From NCBI RefSeq assembly GCF_000292915.1, contig NC_018513.1:3100001-3164000 (forward strand): a stretch of 64,000 nucleotides of DNA. Direction: 5' to 3'. Both the position numbers and the translations under genes were made by a program. Under the pieces are notes generated by a model. The model did no database searches and was not told where the DNA came from. It saw nothing but the letters and a program-made list of their open reading frames with translations. Shown one piece after another: positions 1 to 9,438 of this stretch. This DNA is from Burkholderia cepacia GG4. GTDB taxonomy: Bacteria; Pseudomonadota; Gammaproteobacteria; Burkholderiales; Burkholderiaceae. Each line of letters starts with the position of its first letter. Positions within the stretch are counted from its first letter, which is position 1.

Positions 1-750
1 GTCACGCTGACGCTCGACGGCCCGCAAGGCGAGCGCACGCTGCGCGCGCGCATCGTCATCAACGCCGAAGGCGGGCTGTTCCACGAACAGCAGGCCGACG
101 CCGGCAAGCATCGCCGCGACTATGGCCAGACCGCGATCGTCGGCACGGTCACCGTCTCGGCACCGCGCCCGAACGTCGCCTGGGAGCGCTTCACGCACGA
201 AGGCCCGCTCGCACTGCTGCCGCTCGGTGGCCCGCGCCAGGCCGAGTATTCGCTCGTGTGGTGCTGCACGCCCGACGAGGCGGCCCGCCGCGCCGCCCTT
301 CCCGACGACGCGTTCCTGCGCGAACTCGGCCAGGCGTTCGGCGAGCGGATGGGGCATTTCGTCGCGATCGCGGGGCGCGCGTCGTTCCCGCTCGGGCTGA
401 CCGCGGCGCAAACACTCGTCAGCGGACGCCTCGCGATCGTCGGCAACGCCGCACAAACGCTGCATCCGGTCGCCGGCCAGGGGCTCAACCTCGGGCTGCG
501 CGACGCGCATACGCTCGTCGATGCGCTATCCACGCAAGGCTTCGAAGCGACCGCGCTCGCGACCTTCAATTCGCGGCGCGCGCTCGACCGGCGCTTCACG
601 ATCGGCGCGACCGACACGCTCGCGCGCCTGTTCACGCTCGACGCCGGGCCGCTGCCGCTGCTGCGCGGCGCGGCGCTCACCGCGCTCGAATTCGTGCCGC
701 CGCTCAAGAAGGCGATCGCGCGCCAGATGATGTTCGGCCAGCGCAACTGA
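1..750 (+). CDS. UbiH/UbiF-family FAD-dependent hydroxylase, C-terminal part (5' end outside window)
   Basis: The reading frame is open from the first base of the window, so this is the last 249 codons of a longer gene. The C-terminal FAD-binding signature of the UbiH/UbiF/Coq6 flavoprotein monooxygenases is clear: an IVGNAAQTLHPVAGQGLNLG stretch followed by LRDAH, which binds the FAD ribityl/pyrophosphate part. These enzymes hydroxylate the aromatic ring of ubiquinone precursors at the membrane face. Which ring position is modified cannot be told from this fragment. It is followed by 143 bases and then dusB on the same strand. The N-terminal dinucleotide-binding GxGxxG is off the edge, so I do not assign a symbol. 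Confidence 0.85.
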   Translation, partial: VTLTLDGPQGERTLRARIVINAEGGLFHEQQADAGKHRRDYGQTAIVGTVTVSAPRPNVAWERFTHEGPLALLPLGGPRQAEYSLVWCCTPDEAARRAALPDDAFLRELGQAFGERMGHFVAIAGRASFPLGLTAAQTLVSGRLAIVGNAAQTLHPVAGQGLNLGLRDAHTLVDALSTQGFEATALATFNSRRALDRRFTIGATDTLARLFTLDAGPLPLLRGAALTALEFVPPLKKAIARQMMFGQRN

Positions 751-893
751 CGCGCGGCGCACCGCGCGTTGCGCCCAGCCGCATCCCCCAAACCGGGTCA
801 AATCGGCGGGGCATGGGAATACGGTAAAATACCCGTTTTCCCTCTGCCCTTTCTTGCCCGCGACGCCCTGTGCCCGCGGGCGGTGCCATTGCG

Positions 894-1961
894 ATGCCCG
901 TTATCGGCCCTCACGTTTTGCGTAACAACCTGTTCGTCGCCCCGATGGCCGGGGTGACGGATCGTCCGTTCCGCCAGCTGTGCAAGCGGCTGGGGGCCGG
1001 GTACGCCGTGTCCGAGATGGTCGCGTCCAATGCGCAGCTGTGGAAAAGCGCGAAGACGATGCGGCGGGCGAACCACGAGGGCGAAGTCGAGCCGATCGCG
1101 GTGCAGATCGCCGGCGCCGATCCGGCGATGATGGCCGAAGCGGCCCGCTACAACGTCGACAACGGCGCGCAGATCATCGACATCAACATGGGCTGCCCGG
1201 CGAAGAAGGTCTGCAACGTCGCGGCCGGCTCCGCGCTGCTGCAGAACGAGCCGCTCGTGCAGCGGATCGTCGAGGCCGTCGTCGCCGCGGTCGGCACGGG
1301 GCCGGATGCCGTGCCCGTCACGCTGAAGATCCGCACCGGCTGGGATCGCGAGCACAAGAATGCGATCACGGTCGCGCGCCTCGCCGAAGCGGCCGGCATC
1401 TCGATGCTGACCGTGCACGGCCGCACGCGCGCCGACCTGTACCGCGGCGACGCCGAGTACGACACGATCGCGGCCGTGAAGGCGGCCGTGCGCATCCCGG
1501 TGGTCGCGAACGGCGACATCACGTCGCCGGCGAAAGCGAAGGCCGTGCTCGACGCGACCGGCGCCGATGCACTGATGATCGGTCGCGCCGCGCAAGGTCG
1601 ACCGTGGCTGTTCCGTGAAATCGATCATTTCCTGCAAACCGGCGAACTGCTGCCCCCGCCGCGGATCGACGAGATCCAGCACGTGATGAACGAACACCTG
1701 GAAGACCACTACGCGTTCTACGGTGAATTCACGGGCGTCCGTACTGCGCGCAAGCACATCGGCTGGTACACTCGCGGCCTTTCCGGCGCCAACGGGTTCC
1801 GGCACAGGATGAACACGCTCGATTCCACCCGCGAGCAGCTCGCCGCCGTCAATGCTTTCTTCGAGGCGCAAAAGGCGCTGTCGGACCACCTCGTCTACGT
1901 CGATGACGAAGAGGAAAACGGCCAGGGCGAGTCGGACGACCATAACCAGTTAGCAGCATGA
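894..1961 (+). CDS. dusB: tRNA-dihydrouridine synthase B
   Basis: FMN-dependent reductase that makes dihydrouridine in the tRNA D-loop. The frame opens at a GTG at 870, but the ATG at 894 gives the normal family N-terminus (residues aligning with [18 protein letters not shown] close to the start), so I chose 894 (355 aa). The family catalytic cysteine is in [11 protein letters not shown], about residue 101, and the FMN phosphate-binding region is ANGDI and GRAAQGRPW near residues 200-245. The last four bases overlap the start of fis (ATGA), so the two genes are translationally coupled, as in the dusB-fis operon of many proteobacteria. An extended -10-like GGTAAAAT lies just upstream, near 823-830. 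Confidence 0.95.
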   Translation: MPVIGPHVLRNNLFVAPMAGVTDRPFRQLCKRLGAGYAVSEMVASNAQLWKSAKTMRRANHEGEVEPIAVQIAGADPAMMAEAARYNVDNGAQIIDINMGCPAKKVCNVAAGSALLQNEPLVQRIVEAVVAAVGTGPDAVPVTLKIRTGWDREHKNAITVARLAEAAGISMLTVHGRTRADLYRGDAEYDTIAAVKAAVRIPVVANGDITSPAKAKAVLDATGADALMIGRAAQGRPWLFREIDHFLQTGELLPPPRIDEIQHVMNEHLEDHYAFYGEFTGVRTARKHIGWYTRGLSGANGFRHRMNTLDSTREQLAAVNAFFEAQKALSDHLVYVDDEEENGQGESDDHNQLAA

Positions 1962-2191
1962 GCAAGCACAACATCGAACAATGTGTCCGCGAGAGCCTGG
2001 ACGTGTATTTCCGGGATCTAGACGGCTCCAATCCGCACGACGTCTACGAAATGGTGATGTCCTGCGTCGAAAAGCCGATGCTCGAGGTCGTGCTCGTACA
2101 GGCCGGCGGCAACCAGTCGCTCGCCGCGGAGTACCTCGGCATCAATCGCAATACGCTGCGCAAGAAGCTGCAGCAGCACGGCCTGCTGTAG
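1958..2191 (+). CDS. fis: Fis-family nucleoid-associated DNA-binding protein
   Basis: A 77-residue protein almost entirely matching the Fis fold. The N-terminal helices ([14 protein letters not shown]) would form the dimer core. The C-terminal helix-turn-helix is [20 protein letters not shown] at about residues 51-70. Fis bends DNA and tunes rRNA, tRNA and metabolic promoters; Betaproteobacterial versions are shorter than the 98-aa E. coli protein, as here. It overlaps dusB by four bases and is followed after 44 bases by purH, so it is probably cotranscribed from the dusB promoter. Confidence 0.93.
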   Translation: MSKHNIEQCVRESLDVYFRDLDGSNPHDVYEMVMSCVEKPMLEVVLVQAGGNQSLAAEYLGINRNTLRKKLQQHGLL

Positions 2192-2235
2192 GCAGCCGTC
2201 CCGTCCCCGTTTCCCTGGCTATTGGTGGTTCCATC

Positions 2236-3801
2236 ATGATCAAGCAAGCGCTCATTTCCGTTTCCGACAAGACCGGCATCGTCGACTTCGCGAAGTCGCT
2301 TTCCGACCTCGGCGTCAAGCTGCTGTCGACCGGCGGCACCGCGAAACTCCTCGCCGACGCGGGCCTGCCCGTGACCGAAGTGGCCGACTACACGGGCTTC
2401 CCGGAAATGCTCGATGGGCGCGTGAAGACGCTGCACCCGAAAGTGCACGGCGGCATCCTCGCCCGCCGCGACCTGCCCGAGCACATGCAGGCGCTGGAGC
2501 AGCACGGCATCCCGACGATCGACCTGCTGGTCGTGAACCTGTATCCGTTCGTCGCGACGATCGCGAAGGACGACTGCACGCTCGCCGACGCGATCGAGAA
2601 CATCGACATCGGCGGCCCGACGATGCTGCGCTCGGCCGCGAAGAACCACCGCGACGTGACGGTCGTCGTCGATCCGGCCGACTACGCGGTCGTGCTCGAC
2701 GAAATGAAGGCGAACGGCAACGCGATCGGCTACGCGACCAACTTCCGCCTCGCGACGAAGGTGTTCGCGCACACCGCGCAATACGACGGCGCGATCACGA
2801 ACTACCTGACGAGCCTGACCGACGAGCTGCAGCACGCATCGCGCAGCGCTTACCCGGCCACGCTGAACATGGCGTTCGACAAGGTGCAGGACCTGCGCTA
2901 CGGCGAGAACCCGCACCAGAGCGCGGCGTTCTACCGCGACCTCGCGACGCCGGCCGGCGCGCTGGCGAACTACCGCCAGCTGCAGGGCAAGGAACTGTCG
3001 TACAACAACATCGCCGATTCGGATGCGGCGTGGGAATGCGTGAAGACGTTCGACGCGCCGGCCTGCGTGATCATCAAGCATGCGAACCCGTGCGGCGTCG
3101 CGGTCGGCAACGACTCGGCCGACGCGTACGCGAAGGCATTCCAGACCGACCCGACGTCGGCATTCGGCGGCATCATCGCGTTCAACCGCGAAGTCGACGA
3201 GACGGCCGCGCAAGCGGTGGCGAAGCAGTTCGTCGAAGTGCTGATCGCGCCGTCGTTCTCGGACGCCGCGAAGCAAGTGTTCGCCGCGAAGCAGAACGTG
3301 CGCCTGCTCGAGATCGCGCTGGGCGACGGCCATAACGCCTTCGACCTGAAGCGCGTGGGCGGCGGCCTGCTGGTGCAGTCGCTCGATTCGAAGAACGTGC
3401 AGCCGAGCGAGTTGCGCGTCGTCACGAAGCGCCAGCCGACTGCGAAGGAAATGGACGACCTGCTGTTCGCATGGCGCGTCGCGAAGTACGTGAAGTCGAA
3501 CGCGATCGTGTTCTGCGGCAACGGCATGACGCTCGGCGTCGGCGCAGGCCAGATGAGCCGCGTCGATTCGGCACGCATCGCGAGCATCAAGGCACAGAAC
3601 GCGGGCCTCACGCTGGCCGGCTCGGCCGTCGCGTCGGATGCGTTCTTCCCGTTCCGCGATGGTCTCGACGTCGTCGTGGCGGCAGGCGCGACCTGCGTGA
3701 TCCAGCCGGGCGGCTCGATGCGCGATGACGAAGTGATCGCGGCAGCCGACGAGCACGGCATCGCGATGATCCTGACGGGCGTGCGTCACTTCCGTCACTG
3801 A
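2236..3801 (+). CDS. purH: bifunctional AICAR formyltransferase / IMP cyclohydrolase
   Basis: Catalyses the last two steps of IMP synthesis. The start is the ATG at 2236 ([14 protein letters not shown]); the open frame further upstream is only read-through of fis sequence in another frame. The N-terminal 150 or so residues are the MGS-like cyclohydrolase domain ([26 protein letters not shown]). The rest is the AICAR transformylase, with the [10 protein letters not shown] motif near residue 280 carrying the catalytic Lys-His pair. At 521 aa the length is normal. A strong intrinsic terminator follows at 3833. Confidence 0.97.
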   Translation: MIKQALISVSDKTGIVDFAKSLSDLGVKLLSTGGTAKLLADAGLPVTEVADYTGFPEMLDGRVKTLHPKVHGGILARRDLPEHMQALEQHGIPTIDLLVVNLYPFVATIAKDDCTLADAIENIDIGGPTMLRSAAKNHRDVTVVVDPADYAVVLDEMKANGNAIGYATNFRLATKVFAHTAQYDGAITNYLTSLTDELQHASRSAYPATLNMAFDKVQDLRYGENPHQSAAFYRDLATPAGALANYRQLQGKELSYNNIADSDAAWECVKTFDAPACVIIKHANPCGVAVGNDSADAYAKAFQTDPTSAFGGIIAFNREVDETAAQAVAKQFVEVLIAPSFSDAAKQVFAAKQNVRLLEIALGDGHNAFDLKRVGGGLLVQSLDSKNVQPSELRVVTKRQPTAKEMDDLLFAWRVAKYVKSNAIVFCGNGMTLGVGAGQMSRVDSARIASIKAQNAGLTLAGSAVASDAFFPFRDGLDVVVAAGATCVIQPGGSMRDDEVIAAADEHGIAMILTGVRHFRH

Positions 3802-3832
3802 TCGCACGCGGCCCGCGCGGCTGCTGCACGCA

Positions 3833-3866
3833 AACCCGGCGGCATCGCACCCGCCGGGTTTTTTAT
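3833..3866 (+). terminator. Rho-independent terminator after purH
   Basis: A perfect 10-bp stem (AACCCGGCGG with CCGCCGGGTT) closes an 8-base loop and runs into a T-rich tail (TTTTTTATT) on the plus strand. It lies 32 bases after the purH stop and ends the dusB-fis-purH transcript before ruvC. Confidence 0.9.
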
Positions 3867-3952
3867 TGCGCGGCGCCGGCGCTCGCGACCGTGCGGCCGG
3901 CGCCGCACACCATTCGTTGTAGTATCGCTGCATCAGGTTTTTCTCCTCACTC

Positions 3953-4495
3953 ATGCGAATTCTCGGCATCGACCCCGGCCTGCGCGTCACCGGCTTCGGC
4001 GTCATCGACGTCAGCGGCCACCGCCTCGCCTATGTCGCGAGCGGCGTGATCCGCACGCCCACGGCCGACCTGGCCACCCGGCTCGGCACGATCTTCCAGG
4101 GCGTATCGACGCTCGTGCGCGAACACGCGCCCGACCAGGCCGCGATCGAACAGGTGTTCGTCAACGTGAACCCGCAGTCGACGCTGCTGCTCGGCCAGGC
4201 GCGCGGCGCCGCGATCTGCGGGCTCGTCTCCGGCGGCCTGCCGGTCGCCGAATACACCGCGCTGCAACTGAAGCAGGCCGTCGTCGGCTACGGCCGTGCG
4301 ACCAAGTCGCAGATGCAGGAGATGGTCACGCGGCTGCTCAACCTGTCCGGCCAGCCCGGCAGCGACGCGGCCGACGCGCTCGGGATGGCGATCTGCCACG
4401 CGCACAGCGGCAATACGCTCGGCACGATCGGCGGCCTCGCACCGGCGCTCGCGAAAAAAGGGCTGCGCGTGCGGCGCGGGCGGCTCGTCGGCTGA
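3953..4495 (+). CDS. ruvC: Holliday junction resolvase RuvC
   Basis: Dimeric endonuclease that cleaves Holliday junctions together with RuvAB. The N-terminal [15 protein letters not shown] carries the first catalytic aspartate (Asp7). Further acidic residues are in [15 protein letters not shown] and in [13 protein letters not shown]. At 180 aa it is of normal size. The start ATG follows a CATCAGG-type sequence after the purH terminator, so ruvC probably opens its own transcript. ruvA and ruvB follow on the same strand with 193- and 108-base gaps, the usual Burkholderia ruvCAB order. Confidence 0.96.
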   Translation: MRILGIDPGLRVTGFGVIDVSGHRLAYVASGVIRTPTADLATRLGTIFQGVSTLVREHAPDQAAIEQVFVNVNPQSTLLLGQARGAAICGLVSGGLPVAEYTALQLKQAVVGYGRATKSQMQEMVTRLLNLSGQPGSDAADALGMAICHAHSGNTLGTIGGLAPALAKKGLRVRRGRLVG

Positions 4496-4688
4496 CACGA
4501 CGGCACGCAATCGCCCGGCGCGACGCGTGGTCACGCGCGTCGCACGCGTGACGTCCGCAACCGCCCTGCCCGCGTGATCGGCCCACGCCGCGCACGCGCG
4601 GCGCATCGCCCTGACCTGACGGCCAACCCATCGGCATCGCGCCGCACCTGCGCTACACTCGCGCTTTCTTCCTCGCATCCCGCCATCC

Positions 4689-5270
4689 ATGATCGGTCGC
4701 ATCGCCGGCATCCTGCTCGAAAAGAACCCGCCTCACCTGCTCGTCGACTGCAACGGCGTCGGCTACGAAATCGACGTGCCGATGAGCACCTTCTACAACC
4801 TGCCGCAAACCGGCGAGCGCGTCGTGCTGCTCACGCAGCAGATCGTGCGCGAGGACGCGCACCTGCTGTACGGCTTCCTGACGCCGCAGGAGCGCACGAC
4901 CTTCCGCGAACTGCTGAAGATCACCGGCATCGGCGCGCGCATGGCGCTTGCCGTGCTGTCCGGCATGAGCGTGCAGGAGCTCGCGCAGGCCGTGACGATG
5001 CAGGACGCCGCGCGCCTCACGCGCCTGCCCGGTATCGGCAAGAAGACCGCCGAGCGCCTGCTGCTCGAATTGAAGGGCAAGCTCGGCGCGGACCTCGGCG
5101 CGCTCGCCGGCGCCGCGTCGCCGTCCGATCACGCGACCGACATCCTCAACGCGTTGCTCGCGCTCGGCTACTCCGAAAAGGAAGGCCTCGCCGCGATCAA
5201 GAACGTGCCGGCCGGCACCGGCGTGTCCGAAGGCATCAAGCTCGCGCTCAAGGCATTGTCGAAGGTGTAA
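4689..5270 (+). CDS. ruvA: Holliday junction branch-migration protein RuvA
   Basis: Tetrameric junction-binding subunit of the RuvAB motor. An N-terminal OB-fold ([12 protein letters not shown]) is followed by paired helix-hairpin-helix motifs ([16 protein letters not shown] and [14 protein letters not shown], about residues 77-125) and a C-terminal domain that binds RuvB (from about residue 140). At 193 aa it has the normal length. The ATG at 4689 aligns with the family start; the larger minus-strand frame across this area is an artefact of high GC. Confidence 0.96.
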   Translation: MIGRIAGILLEKNPPHLLVDCNGVGYEIDVPMSTFYNLPQTGERVVLLTQQIVREDAHLLYGFLTPQERTTFRELLKITGIGARMALAVLSGMSVQELAQAVTMQDAARLTRLPGIGKKTAERLLLELKGKLGADLGALAGAASPSDHATDILNALLALGYSEKEGLAAIKNVPAGTGVSEGIKLALKALSKV

Positions 5271-5378
5271 CGGCCGCCCGACCCGGCTGTCGAAGCCAGT
5301 GTCGCGCCGCGATGCGGCGGGCGCCAGTCGGCCGTTCGGCCAGTTCGGCCGCGTGACGGTGCGCGGTACAATGGCCGC

Positions 5379-6446
5379 ATGATTGAAACCGACAAACTCG
5401 CCGCCGAGCGGATCATCGCCGCCACGCCCGCCTCGTCGCACGAAGAGGTGTTCGAACGCGCGCTGCGGCCGCGCCAGCTCGACGACTACGTCGGCCAGGA
5501 AAAGGTGCGAGGCCAGCTCGAGATCTTCATCGAGGCCGCGAAGCGCCGCTCCGAGCCGCTCGACCACGTGCTGCTGTTCGGGCCGCCGGGCCTCGGCAAG
5601 ACCACCCTCGCACACATCATCGCGCGCGAGATGGGCGTGAACCTGCGCCAGACATCGGGCCCCGTGCTCGAGCGCGCGGGCGACCTCGCCGCGCTGCTGA
5701 CCAACCTCGAAGCGAACGACGTGCTGTTCATCGACGAGATCCACCGGTTGTCGCCGGTCGTCGAGGAAATCCTGTATCCGGCGCTCGAGGATTACCAGAT
5801 CGACATCATGATCGGCGAAGGCCCGGCCGCGCGCAGCGTGAAGCTCGACCTGCAGCCGTTCACGCTGGTCGGCGCGACCACCCGCGCGGGGATGCTGACC
5901 AACCCGCTGCGCGACCGTTTCGGGATCGTCGCGCGCCTCGAGTTCTACAACGCCGATCAGCTGTCGCGCATCGTGCGGCGCTCGGCGTCGCTGCTGAACG
6001 CGCAGATCGATCCGAACGGTGCGCTGGAAATCGCGAAGCGCTCGCGCGGCACGCCGCGGATCGCAAACCGGCTGCTGCGCCGCGTGCGCGACTATGCGGA
6101 AGTGAAGGCCGACGGCCAGATCACCGCGGCCGTCGCCGATGCCGCGCTCGCGATGCTCGACGTCGATCCGGTCGGCTTCGACCTGATGGACCGCAAGCTG
6201 CTCGAGGCGATCCTGCACAAGTTCGACGGCGGCCCGGTCGGCATCGACAACCTCGCCGCGGCGATCGGCGAGGAGCGCGACACGATCGAGGACGTACTCG
6301 AACCGTACCTGATCCAGCAGGGCTTCCTGCAGCGCACGCCGCGCGGGCGCATCGCGACGCTGCTCACCTATCGCCACTTCGGGCTCTCCGCGCCCGATGC
6401 CGGCGACGCCGACCGCGGGACGTTGGACACGCCCGCCGGGAAGTAA
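5379..6446 (+). CDS. ruvB: Holliday junction branch-migration helicase RuvB
   Basis: AAA+ ATPase that drives branch migration. It has Walker [10 protein letters not shown] (about residues 68-76), Walker B FIDEIHRL (about 118-125), the sensor/arginine-finger region GATTRAG...LRDRFG (about 166-185) and a C-terminal winged-helix DNA-binding domain. At 355 aa it is complete. It ends 24 bases before the next gene, so the MpaB-type gene may be read from the same transcript, although its function is unrelated. Confidence 0.97.
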   Translation: MIETDKLAAERIIAATPASSHEEVFERALRPRQLDDYVGQEKVRGQLEIFIEAAKRRSEPLDHVLLFGPPGLGKTTLAHIIAREMGVNLRQTSGPVLERAGDLAALLTNLEANDVLFIDEIHRLSPVVEEILYPALEDYQIDIMIGEGPAARSVKLDLQPFTLVGATTRAGMLTNPLRDRFGIVARLEFYNADQLSRIVRRSASLLNAQIDPNGALEIAKRSRGTPRIANRLLRRVRDYAEVKADGQITAAVADAALAMLDVDPVGFDLMDRKLLEAILHKFDGGPVGIDNLAAAIGEERDTIEDVLEPYLIQQGFLQRTPRGRIATLLTYRHFGLSAPDAGDADRGTLDTPAGK

Positions 6447-6470
6447 CCGGCCGTCCGAGCCAGCCCAGCC

Positions 6471-7424
6471 ATGACCACGCCGCCCAGCCCTCACCCAGCC
6501 GCGCCCGCTCCGGGCCGGCGCTGGGTCGAACCGATCCGCAAGCGGCTCGTGGCCGGCGTCACGCACCTGACGACGGGCGGTGGCGGTCCGTCGATCGATC
6601 TCTCGTCGCCGCCTGGAGACCCCGGGCTGTTCGGCCCTGACGCCATCTGCTGGCGCGTGCATGCCGATTTCACGTCGATGATGACGGGCGGCATCGCCGC
6701 GCTGCTGCTGCAGGCGCTCCATCCGCTCGCGCTCGCGGGCGTCTGGGATCACTCGTCGTTTCGGACTGACATCCTCGGCCGCTTGCGGCGCACCGCCACG
6801 TTCATCACGGGCACGACGTTCGGCAGCCGCGCGGACGCACTCGCGCTGATCGAGCGCGTGAAAACGATCCATGCGCGCATCTCGGGTACCGCGCCCGACG
6901 GCCGGCCGTACCGGGCCGACGATCCGGCGTTGCTGACCTGGGTGCATGTCGCGGAAGTATCGAGCTTCCTCGCCGCGCATTTGCGGTATGTGAATCCGTC
7001 GCTGTCGGGCGAGCAGCAAGACGGCTACTACGCCGAAACGGCATTGATCGCCGAACTGCTCGGCGCCCGGGGGGTGCCTCGCTCACGTGCCGAGGTAGCA
7101 GCCTATCTCGCGCGCATGCAGCCCGAACTCGAAGCCGGGCCGCACACATTCGAGGTGATGGACATCCTGCTGAACGTGCCGGTTGCAACGCCCGTGCTGC
7201 GGCCAGCCGCGTCGCTGATCATGCATGCGGGAATCGATCTGCTGCCGCCCTGGGCGCAGCGCATGCTCGGCGTGTCGACGTTCGCGCCGCTGCGACGCGC
7301 GGTGGTCCGGCCCGGGGTGCGGGCAGTCGCCCCCGTGCTGCGCTGGGCGCTCGTCAACGGCGCGTCGAAACGCGCACGCCGCCGCGCAGCCGCGCCACCG
7401 CCCGACGGCACCCCGCCCGCCTGA
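6471..7424 (+). CDS. MpaB-type (DUF2236) putative oxygenase/peroxidase
   Basis: A 317-aa protein with the layout of the DUF2236/MpaB family: an aromatic/His-containing start (HADFTSMMTGGIAALLLQAL), a conserved WDHSSF...GRLRRTATFI block near residues 88-105, and DPALLTWVHVAEVSSFL near 150. Family members include the fungal MpaB oxygenase and the latex-clearing protein Lcp, which bind haem. The histidines in the first block and in WVH are plausible ligands here, but that is inference. There is no signal peptide. It follows ruvB by 24 bases; its substrate is unknown. Confidence 0.75.
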   Translation: MTTPPSPHPAAPAPGRRWVEPIRKRLVAGVTHLTTGGGGPSIDLSSPPGDPGLFGPDAICWRVHADFTSMMTGGIAALLLQALHPLALAGVWDHSSFRTDILGRLRRTATFITGTTFGSRADALALIERVKTIHARISGTAPDGRPYRADDPALLTWVHVAEVSSFLAAHLRYVNPSLSGEQQDGYYAETALIAELLGARGVPRSRAEVAAYLARMQPELEAGPHTFEVMDILLNVPVATPVLRPAASLIMHAGIDLLPPWAQRMLGVSTFAPLRRAVVRPGVRAVAPVLRWALVNGASKRARRRAAAPPPDGTPPA

Positions 7425-7567
7425 CGATCCTGCTCTTCACATCATTTAAATTTGCCGTCGAATACTTGTGACAAGCTGACTGGCTTGCAACTGCGCACGC
7501 TCGCACGTCCAGCTCGTCCCGCCTGTCCGTGACCCGCGCGGTGTCCCGCCCACCCGACCGACACCCG

Positions 7568-8242
7568 ATGCCCGCGATGCCACGCCTGCCGATCCGTTTC
7601 GCCCTGGCCGCCAGCCTGACCACCGTCTTAGCCCTGACCGCATGCGGAGGCGGCAATGTCACCGCCGTCGCACGCTCGAACGCGCAAACGCCGTCCGGCG
7701 GCAACACGGCGACACCCACGCCGCCCGCGACCGTCGCGCCGCAAGCGGGCAAATGGAAAGCCGCCCGTGCCGGCGAGCTGATCGACGTGACGCTCGGCGA
7801 TCTCCATCCGACGCAAGGCGCGATCGGCTACGACCAGATCTACTACAAGCTCGGCCGCTACGAACTGCAGCCCGACAAGAAGTTCGACGACTTCTGCGCG
7901 GACGAAGGCCTCGGCGGCGTCGCATCGAGCAGCTACACAGCGCAATCGACGCTGCGCGGGCCAGCCAGCTACACGTGCACGACCACCGACGCGAACGCCC
8001 GCGACCGCACGCTGCTGAACGCGGTGTGGAACGCGTCGACGCGCATGGTCGCGACCACGGACCCCGTGCTCGACGGCAAGACCGGCGCCGATCTCGGCCG
8101 CGCGGACGCGATCAACGGCGGGAAGAAGTACAGCAAGGGGGAATTCGACAAGCTGCGCCAGCCGATCACGGCCGACAAGCCGGGCAAGATCGCGTACGCG
8201 CTCGACTACAAGACGCACCACGCACTGCCGCAGCAAGCCTGA
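7568..8242 (+). CDS. exported lipoprotein with ParB-like (ParBc_2-type) domain
   Basis: The N-terminus is a lipoprotein signal: two ATG choices (7568 or 7577), a hydrophobic stretch (FALAASLTTVLALTAC) and a lipobox cysteine about 25 residues in. A GTG at 7529 would give an unlikely long lead. After a Thr/Pro/Ala-rich linker, the mature part carries DVTLGDLHPTQGAIGYDQI and ALDYKTHHA. These resemble the ParB-like nuclease family often seen in secreted bacterial proteins (identified from memory of the motif). It is not a chromosome-partition protein: it is exported and has no HTH. A GC-rich hairpin follows the stop. Function unknown; possibly a secreted nuclease or regulatory domain. Confidence 0.65.
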   Translation: MPAMPRLPIRFALAASLTTVLALTACGGGNVTAVARSNAQTPSGGNTATPTPPATVAPQAGKWKAARAGELIDVTLGDLHPTQGAIGYDQIYYKLGRYELQPDKKFDDFCADEGLGGVASSSYTAQSTLRGPASYTCTTTDANARDRTLLNAVWNASTRMVATTDPVLDGKTGADLGRADAINGGKKYSKGEFDKLRQPITADKPGKIAYALDYKTHHALPQQA

Positions 8243-8293
8243 CGCAGAAGGCGGCCCCGGCCGGTCACGCCGGGCGGGGCCGGTGCAATCGGC

Positions 8294-8956
8294 TCAGAGT
8301 ACCTTGCGATACCCGTCGTCGTCACTCGCGGCGTCCAGATGCGACACGTCGGCCCATTGCACGACCTGCGCGTGGCCGTCGACGTAATCGACGACGTTGA
8401 TGCTCGTGTTGAGCAACTGATAGCTGCGCGGTGCCGACAGGTCGAGACCGTTTGCAAAGCGGTACACGCAGTCGAGCACGCCGCCGTGCGCGACACACGC
8501 GATCCGGCCGCCCGGATGCGCGGCGACGATCGGCTCGAGCGCATGCAGCACGCGGTGATAGAACTCGCGCTGCGACTCGCCGCCGTCGGGTGAGAAGCCC
8601 GGGTCGCGGGTCTGCCAGGCGGCGTAGGCGTCCGGAAACAGCGTCTCGATTTCGGGGCTGTCATGCCCCTGGAACACCCCGTACGCCCGTTCGCGCAGCC
8701 CCTCGCGCAACCGCAGCGGCAACCCGAGCGCATCGGCAAAGGGTTGCGCGGTCTGCTGCGCGCGCATCAGGTCGCTCGAATAGACGGCGTCGAGCCGCTG
8801 CCCGTCGCGCGCTTCCCGCGCGAGTCGCGCGGCCAGCCGCTGCGCCTGCGCGAGGCCCGTGTCGGCCAGCGGAATGTCGATATGGCCCTGGATGCGCTTG
8901 ATGCGGTTCCAGGCCGTCTCGCCATGGCGAATGAAGAGAATCTGCGTGGTGGCCAT
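8294..8956 (-). CDS. histidine phosphatase family protein (phosphoglycerate-mutase-like)
   Basis: The N-terminus reads MATTQILFIRHGETAWN: the RHG motif (about residues 10-12) carries the phosphate-accepting histidine. The second catalytic histidine is in CVAHGGVLD near residue 160. At 220 aa it fits the cofactor-independent-looking GpmB/CobC group, which are mostly small-metabolite phosphatases rather than true mutases. It is followed on the minus strand by nothing related; dtd and tyrS lie upstream on the same strand, 23 bases away, so a tyrS-dtd-phosphatase operon is likely. Substrate not predictable. Confidence 0.88.
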   Translation of the reverse strand: MATTQILFIRHGETAWNRIKRIQGHIDIPLADTGLAQAQRLAARLAREARDGQRLDAVYSSDLMRAQQTAQPFADALGLPLRLREGLRERAYGVFQGHDSPEIETLFPDAYAAWQTRDPGFSPDGGESQREFYHRVLHALEPIVAAHPGGRIACVAHGGVLDCVYRFANGLDLSAPRSYQLLNTSINVVDYVDGHAQVVQWADVSHLDAASDDDGYRKVL

Positions 8957-8979
8957 CGCGGCGCGTCTCCGGGAATGAA

Positions 8980-9438
8980 TCAGGGCCGCACTTGCAGCCA
9001 GAACGTCACGGGGCCGTCGTTGACGAGCGACACCTGCATGTCGGCGCCGAACTCGCCCGTCTCGACGACCGGATGGCGCTCGCGCGCGGCCGCGACGAAA
9101 TAGTCGAACAGGCGCGCACCTTCATCGGGCGGCGCGGCCGGCGTGAAGCTCGGGCGCAGCCCGCTGTTGGTATCGGCCGCCAGCGTGAACTGCGACACGA
9201 GCAGCAGGCCGCCGGCGCCGCCAGCACCGTCGATGTTCGACACCGGCAGGTTCATCTTGCCGGCCGCGTCGCTGAACACGCGATAGCCGAGCAGCTTCGC
9301 GAGCAGCTTGTCGGCCGCGGCCTCGGTATCGCCGCGCTCCGCACAGACCAGCGCGAGGAGGCCCGCGCCGATCTCGCCCGTCGTGCGGTCGCCGACGCGC
9401 ACGTCGGCACGCCTCACGCGCTGGATCAGCGCGATCAT
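8980..9438 (-). CDS. dtd: D-aminoacyl-tRNA deacylase
   Basis: Removes D-amino acids (classically D-Tyr) and mischarged Gly from tRNA, a proofreading step after charging. The 152-aa protein starts [17 protein letters not shown] and has both active-site signatures: [12 protein letters not shown] (about residues 75-86) and the C-terminal [10 protein letters not shown] with the Gly-Pro pair. Its ATG overlaps the tyrS stop by four bases. That places a D-Tyr proofreading enzyme under translational coupling to tyrosyl-tRNA synthetase, a sensible functional pairing. Confidence 0.95.
   Translation of the reverse strand: MIALIQRVRRADVRVGDRTTGEIGAGLLALVCAERGDTEAAADKLLAKLLGYRVFSDAAGKMNLPVSNIDGAGGAGGLLLVSQFTLAADTNSGLRPSFTPAAPPDEGARLFDYFVAAARERHPVVETGEFGADMQVSLVNDGPVTFWLQVRP

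Noticed and set aside
823..830. GGTAAAAT before dusB as a defined promoter
   Set aside because: A good extended -10 look but no matching -35 at the right distance, so not listed as a separate feature.
4653..7019. 788-codon open frame on the minus strand opposite ruvA-ruvB
   Set aside because: Runs across two well-defined genes and an intergenic gap; composition is typical of GC-rich shadow frames.
8243..8293. GC-rich imperfect hairpin after the ParB-like gene as a Rho-independent terminator
   Set aside because: The stem is imperfect and no T run follows on either strand, so I mention it only in the gene entry.
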